A stretch of DNA of 64,000 bases from Pythium myriotylum (Eukaryota; Oomycota; Peronosporomycetes; Pythiales; Pythiaceae): contig JALJCQ010000030.1 of assembly GCA_023091665.1 (NCBI GenBank), positions 1,428,501 to 1,492,500 of the forward strand. The letters are read 5' to 3'. The notes below the pieces were generated by a model, which saw only the letters and a list, made by a program, of their open reading frames with translations, was not told where the DNA came from and ran no database searches. Shown here in pieces: positions 60,300 to 64,000 of this stretch. The stretch's first letter is position 1, and each line of letters starts with the position of its first letter. The position numbers and the translations under genes were made by a program.

Positions 60300-61062
60300 C
60301 CACTTCGCAATTTGCTCGCTACCCCTCAAGTGACCAAGTCCAGAAGTGTCCAGTCCAAGCACCCAGCCCAGCTGCCAGCCCATCACCCCCGACCCTCTCC
60401 ACACCCAGTCGCCATGACCAAGGGTGCTGCGAGAGCCAAGACCAAGCGCAAGAAGCTTGGCATCGGGACGCTGCCGCCACCGCGCCGACCAGTCGGCATC
60501 CCATGCGTGCTTCCTTCGGCTTCATCGGGAGAGCCGACATTCACCACATGGAGAGCGCGCGCCAGAGCTCGGCCACCCGGTCGACTCTAATATCAACCCA
60601 CCGCTGATCAACCCACGCTGTGACCAACACTCACGGCACCCAGCCACCAACCTTCACTCACGAGACCGTTGGGTAACCAACACTCACCGACACCAACCTC
60701 AACCCAACCAGCACTCACCGACACCAACCTCAACCCAACCAGCATTCAAGCAACCCAGCATCAACCCAACCGGCATTCAGCCAACCCAGCTTCAACCCAA
60801 CCAACACTCAACTCACCCAGCATCAACATACCAGCAAACCAGCAAATGAAGGTCAAGTTAACCCAGTACCCAGCTTCAACGACAACAGAACAACCACCTC
60901 AACAACCCAACGAACCATGACGCAAGGATTCATCCTCTCAGCACAAACCGACCAGCCAACCACGAGACTCAACCGAACCTTAGCAACATAGAACCCGCAC
61001 GGGATTAGCGAGCAGTTAGAAGTCAGTCGTCAATGCTAGTGCAGCAATACAGACGCCTTGAA
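60300..61062 (+). mobile_element. Non-autonomous retroelement E4a (763 bp)
   Basis: Begins CCACTTCGC, a C where E3 has T at the first base. It has two minisatellite copies, MTKGAARAK in its ORF and the common 3' end. The 16-bp tRNA duplication follows at 61063-61078, but the next sequence is a second, truncated element rather than array spacer. It differs from E5 at only a few bases (for example T at about 60619). Confidence 0.85.
60414..60590 (+). CDS. Small basic ORF of E4a (58 aa)
   Basis: Same 58-codon frame as E3, starting MTKGAARAKTKRKK. Confidence 0.35.
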   Translation: MTKGAARAKTKRKKLGIGTLPPPRRPVGIPCVLPSASSGEPTFTTWRARARARPPGRL

Positions 61063-61078
61063 ACTGAGCTATACGACC

Positions 61079-61174
61079 GCTCAACCGAACCTTAGCAACA
61101 TAAAACCCGCACGGGATTAGCGAGTAGTTAGAAGTCAGTCGTAAATGCTAGTGCAGCAATACAGACGCCTTGAA
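61079..61174 (+). mobile_element. 5'-truncated E element, E4b (96 bp)
   Basis: Only the last ~95 bp of an E element (from TCAACCGAACCTTAGC to CGCCTTGAA) lies between two copies of the 16-bp tRNA stub (61063-61078 and 61175-61190). Its 5' junction GACCGC is like that of the truncated LINE. It differs from E4a (TAAAACCCG for TAGAACCCG; GAGTAG for GAGCAG), so it is a separate insertion event at the same site. Confidence 0.85.
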
Positions 61175-62177
61175 ACTGAGCTATACGACCGCATTGCCTC
61201 CTACCCCACACAAATACAAACAAAAACGCCACTCACGACACCAATACAACAACAACCAACCAACGCATCTACCACGCCACGCAGCAGCAACAACTGCGCC
61301 CACACACACGCTAACAACTCCCAAACACGCAACCACAACACAACACGCACCACGCGACCAACACACGACCACAACACACACACCACAACCACAACAACAT
61401 ACGCCACACCCTCGCCTCCTCACCTCACACGGGTTGCTCCTCTTGCTTCACTCACAAACCAACAACCCCACTCACACGAGCCACCAGCTTCTGACGCCAC
61501 CCACGCCACCCACGCCACCCACGACGGCTGGGATGCCACGACTCACAGCCCACCCCACCCCCAACCTTCCCAACCGTTTACCACCTAGACCAAGGAGGGT
61601 GATCGAACCACTCGATGGTGCCCCCGGTGCCGATCACCTGTTGTCCGCCAACTTGATTCCGTCGGATGGGGCAAGCTGGTATCGACTTGCCACACCCCAC
61701 CCCGGACACATCAACTCTCTGTGTGTGCCATGGGTCGAACCTCGCAGTCGTCTCGGACGCTCGTCGCTCTTCGGTCTGCACGACACCATGTTGTTCTGGA
61801 TGGAGGCCACAGCTAGGCTGGAATGAGCTGGTGATACTCGATACATCCGGGGCCCGTCACAACACGGAGGAGGCCCCTCCTCACCGACTCTTGCTACTTC
61901 TCCCAAGCCGAAGCCACCCCCAGGATGCTGGCATGCTGGCATGCTGGCGTGGGTAGAAAGCGTCGACTCTAGCGGTGCTCCACCAAGGCACACCACGATG
62001 GGGTCGCGGCGCGGCGTGGTGAAGTCGAAGGTGGGCTCGTGCCCTGCGTGTGCCGCTCTGATGGTCTCCTGGACTGCCCTGCTGAGTGTGGTGTGTGTGG
62101 CTGTTGATCCGCGGACGTATTTGCAAAGGTCGGGAGGTGGTCGAGGTGGCTGTTTGGTGGTGTAAAAATCAAAGAGA

Positions 62178-62250
62178 TGGTCATATTGGGGCTCGAACCC
62201 AAGACCACAGCGTTATTAGCACTGCGCTCTACCGACTGAGCTATACGACC
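62178..62250 (-). tRNA. tRNA-Ile(AAU), unit 38
   Basis: Intact copy; native upstream flank. Confidence 0.97.
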
Positions 62251-63237
62251 GCATTGCCTCCTACCCCACACAAATACAAACAAAAACGCCACTCACGACA
62301 CCAATACAACAACAACCAACCAACGCATCTACCACGCCACGCAGCAGCAACAACTGCGCCCACACACACGCTAACAACTCCCAAACACGCAACCACAACA
62401 CAACACGCACCACGCGACCAACACACGACCACAACACACACACCACAACCACAACAACATACGCCACACCCTCGCCTCCTCACCTCACACGGGTTGCTCC
62501 TCTTGCTTCACTCACAAACCAACAACCCCACTCACACGAGCCACCAGCTTCTGACGCCACCCACGCCACCCACGCCACCCACGACGGCTGGGATGCCACG
62601 ACTCACAGCCCACCCCACCCCCAACCTTCCCAACCGTTTACCACCTAGACCAAGGAGGGTGATCGAACCACTCGATGGTGCCCCCGGTGCCGATCACCTG
62701 TTGTCCGCCAACTTGATTCCGTCGGATGGGGCAAGCTGGTATCGACTTGCCACACCCCACCCCGGACACATCAACTCTCTGTGTGTGCCATGGGTCGAAC
62801 CTCGCAGTCGTCTCGGACGCTCGTCGCTCTTCGGTCTGCACGACACCATGTTGTTCTGGATGGAGGCCACAGCTAGGCTGGAATGAGCTGGTGATACTCG
62901 ATACATCCGGGGCCCGTCACAACACGGAGGAGGCCCCTCCTCACCGACTCTTGCTACTTCTCCCAAGCCGAAGCCACCCCCAGGATGCTGGCATGCTGGC
63001 ATGCTGGCGTGGGTAGAAAGCGTCGACTCTAGCGGTGCTCCACCAAGGCACACCACGATGGGGTCGCGGCGCGGCGTGGTGAAGTCGAAGGTGGGCTCGT
63101 GCCCTGCGTGTGCCGCTCTGATGGTCTCCTGGACTGCCCTGCTGAGTGTGGTGTGTGTGGCTGTTGATCCGCGGACGTATTTGCAAAGGTCGGGAGGTGG
63201 TCGAGGTGGCTGTTTGGTGGTGTAAAAATCAAAGAGA

Positions 63238-63310
63238 TGGTCATATTGGGGCTCGAACCCAAGACCACAGCGTTATTAGCACTGCGCTCTACCGACTGAG
63301 CTATACGACC
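63238..63310 (-). tRNA. tRNA-Ile(AAU), unit 39; upstream flank replaced by E5
   Basis: Complete gene abutting E5. Confidence 0.96.
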
Positions 63311-64000
63311 CCACTTCGCAATTTGCTCGCTACCCCTCAAGTGACCAAGTCCAGAAGTGTCCAGTCCAAGCACCCAGCCCAGCTGCCAGCCCATCACCCC
63401 CGACCCTCTCCACACCCAGTCGCCATGACCAAGGGTGCTGCGAGAGCCAAGACCAAGCGCAAGAAGCTTGGCATCGGGACGCTGCCGCCACCGCGCCGAC
63501 CAGTCGGCATCCCATGCGTGCTTCCTTCGGCTTCATCGGGAGAGCCGACATTCACCACATGGAGAGCGCGCGCCAGAGCTCGGCCACCCGGTCGACTCTA
63601 ATATCAACCCACCGCTGATCAACCCACGCCGTGACCAACACTCACGGCACCCAGCCACCAACCTTCACTCACGAGACCGTTGGGTAACCAACACTCACCG
63701 ACACCAACCTCAACCCAACCAGCACTCACCGACACCAACCTCAACCCAACCAGCATTCAAGCAACCCAGCATCAACCCAACCGGCATTCAGCCAACCCAG
63801 CTTCAACCCAACCAACACTCAACTCACCCAGCATCAACATACCAGCAAACCAGCAAATGAAGGTCAAGTTAACCCAGTACCCAGCTTCAACGACAACAGA
63901 ACAACCACCTCAACAACCCAACGAACCATGACGCAAGGATTCATCCTCTCAGCACAAACCGACCAGCCAACCACGAGACTCAACCGAACCTTAGCAACAT
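63311..64000 (+). mobile_element. Non-autonomous retroelement E5, cut by the window end
   Basis: The first 690 bp of an E element nearly identical to E4a, with the same 5' junction base (CCACTTCGC) and the E4a-specific ACCAGCAAATG. Its 3' end and right duplication lie outside the window. Confidence 0.85.
63425..63601 (+). CDS. Small basic ORF of E5 (58 aa)
   Basis: Same as in E4a, starting MTKGAARAKTKRKK. Confidence 0.35.
   Translation: MTKGAARAKTKRKKLGIGTLPPPRRPVGIPCVLPSASSGEPTFTTWRARARARPPGRL

Larger units (their letters stand above)
61191..63310 (-). repeat. tRNA-Ile array, units 38-39
   Basis: Two complete units starting at 61191 and 62251. The array continues beyond E5 and the window edge. 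Confidence 0.97.

Noticed and set aside
8093..64000. CRISPR array or satellite centromere
   Set aside because: The repeat is 1 kb with a functional-looking tRNA in each unit and no short direct repeats with unique spacers; the rest of the window is eukaryotic.

Overview
This window reads as nuclear DNA of a eukaryote, most likely an oomycete. Three things point that way. A 16-nt match (14/16) to the oomycete initiator core promoter (GCTCATTYYNCAWTTT) lies 22 nt upstream of a decayed secreted-protease gene. The same motif sits at the 5' end of the retroelements. The remaining content is a pogo-like DNA transposon, a trypsin-family (S1) relic and an APE-type non-LTR retrotransposon. There are no operons or ribosome-binding sites, and the tRNA genes do not encode CCA. 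The genus cannot be named from the sequence.

Layout. 1-2750: a decayed DNA transposon with TAGTGTC palindromes near its ends, a broken zinc-finger/DDE transposase on the minus strand, and two tRNA-like sequences head to head. 2800-8092: gene-poor, decaying DNA. It holds one unrecognised ORF, short dispersed repeats and hairpins, a C18 run, a low-complexity block, an S1 protease pseudogene, and two broken unrecognised genes in divergent orientation. 8093-64000 (87 % of the window): a tandem array of 39 complete, almost identical 1,060-bp units, each with one intact tRNA-Ile(AAU) gene on the minus strand. The array continues past the right edge.

The array is interrupted at one nucleotide position only, the 5' end of the tRNA gene, by eight insertions, all in the same orientation. 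They are one full-length 7.3-kb non-LTR retrotransposon (LINE; ORF1 plus ORF2 with APE endonuclease, reverse transcriptase and a CCHC motif), one 5'-truncated copy of it differing at about four positions, and five ~763-794-bp non-autonomous elements (here called E) plus one 96-bp 5'-truncated E. Each insertion complete in the window is flanked by a 16-bp target-site duplication made of tRNA nucleotides 1-16. The tRNA to its left therefore stays complete and a 16-nt stub lies on its right. LINE and E share a 17-bp 3' terminus and an initiator-like 5' terminus, so E probably uses the LINE machinery.

Inference: this is a site-specific retrotransposon family that lives in an amplified tRNA-Ile array. 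It cuts inside the tRNA gene but rebuilds it, and places its own Pol II start directly against the Pol III start. Array homogenisation seems to duplicate insertions together with units. I know of tRNA-associated non-LTR elements elsewhere (Dictyostelium TREs; Dada-type Tx1 elements in animals), but I do not recognise this family, target position or arrangement.
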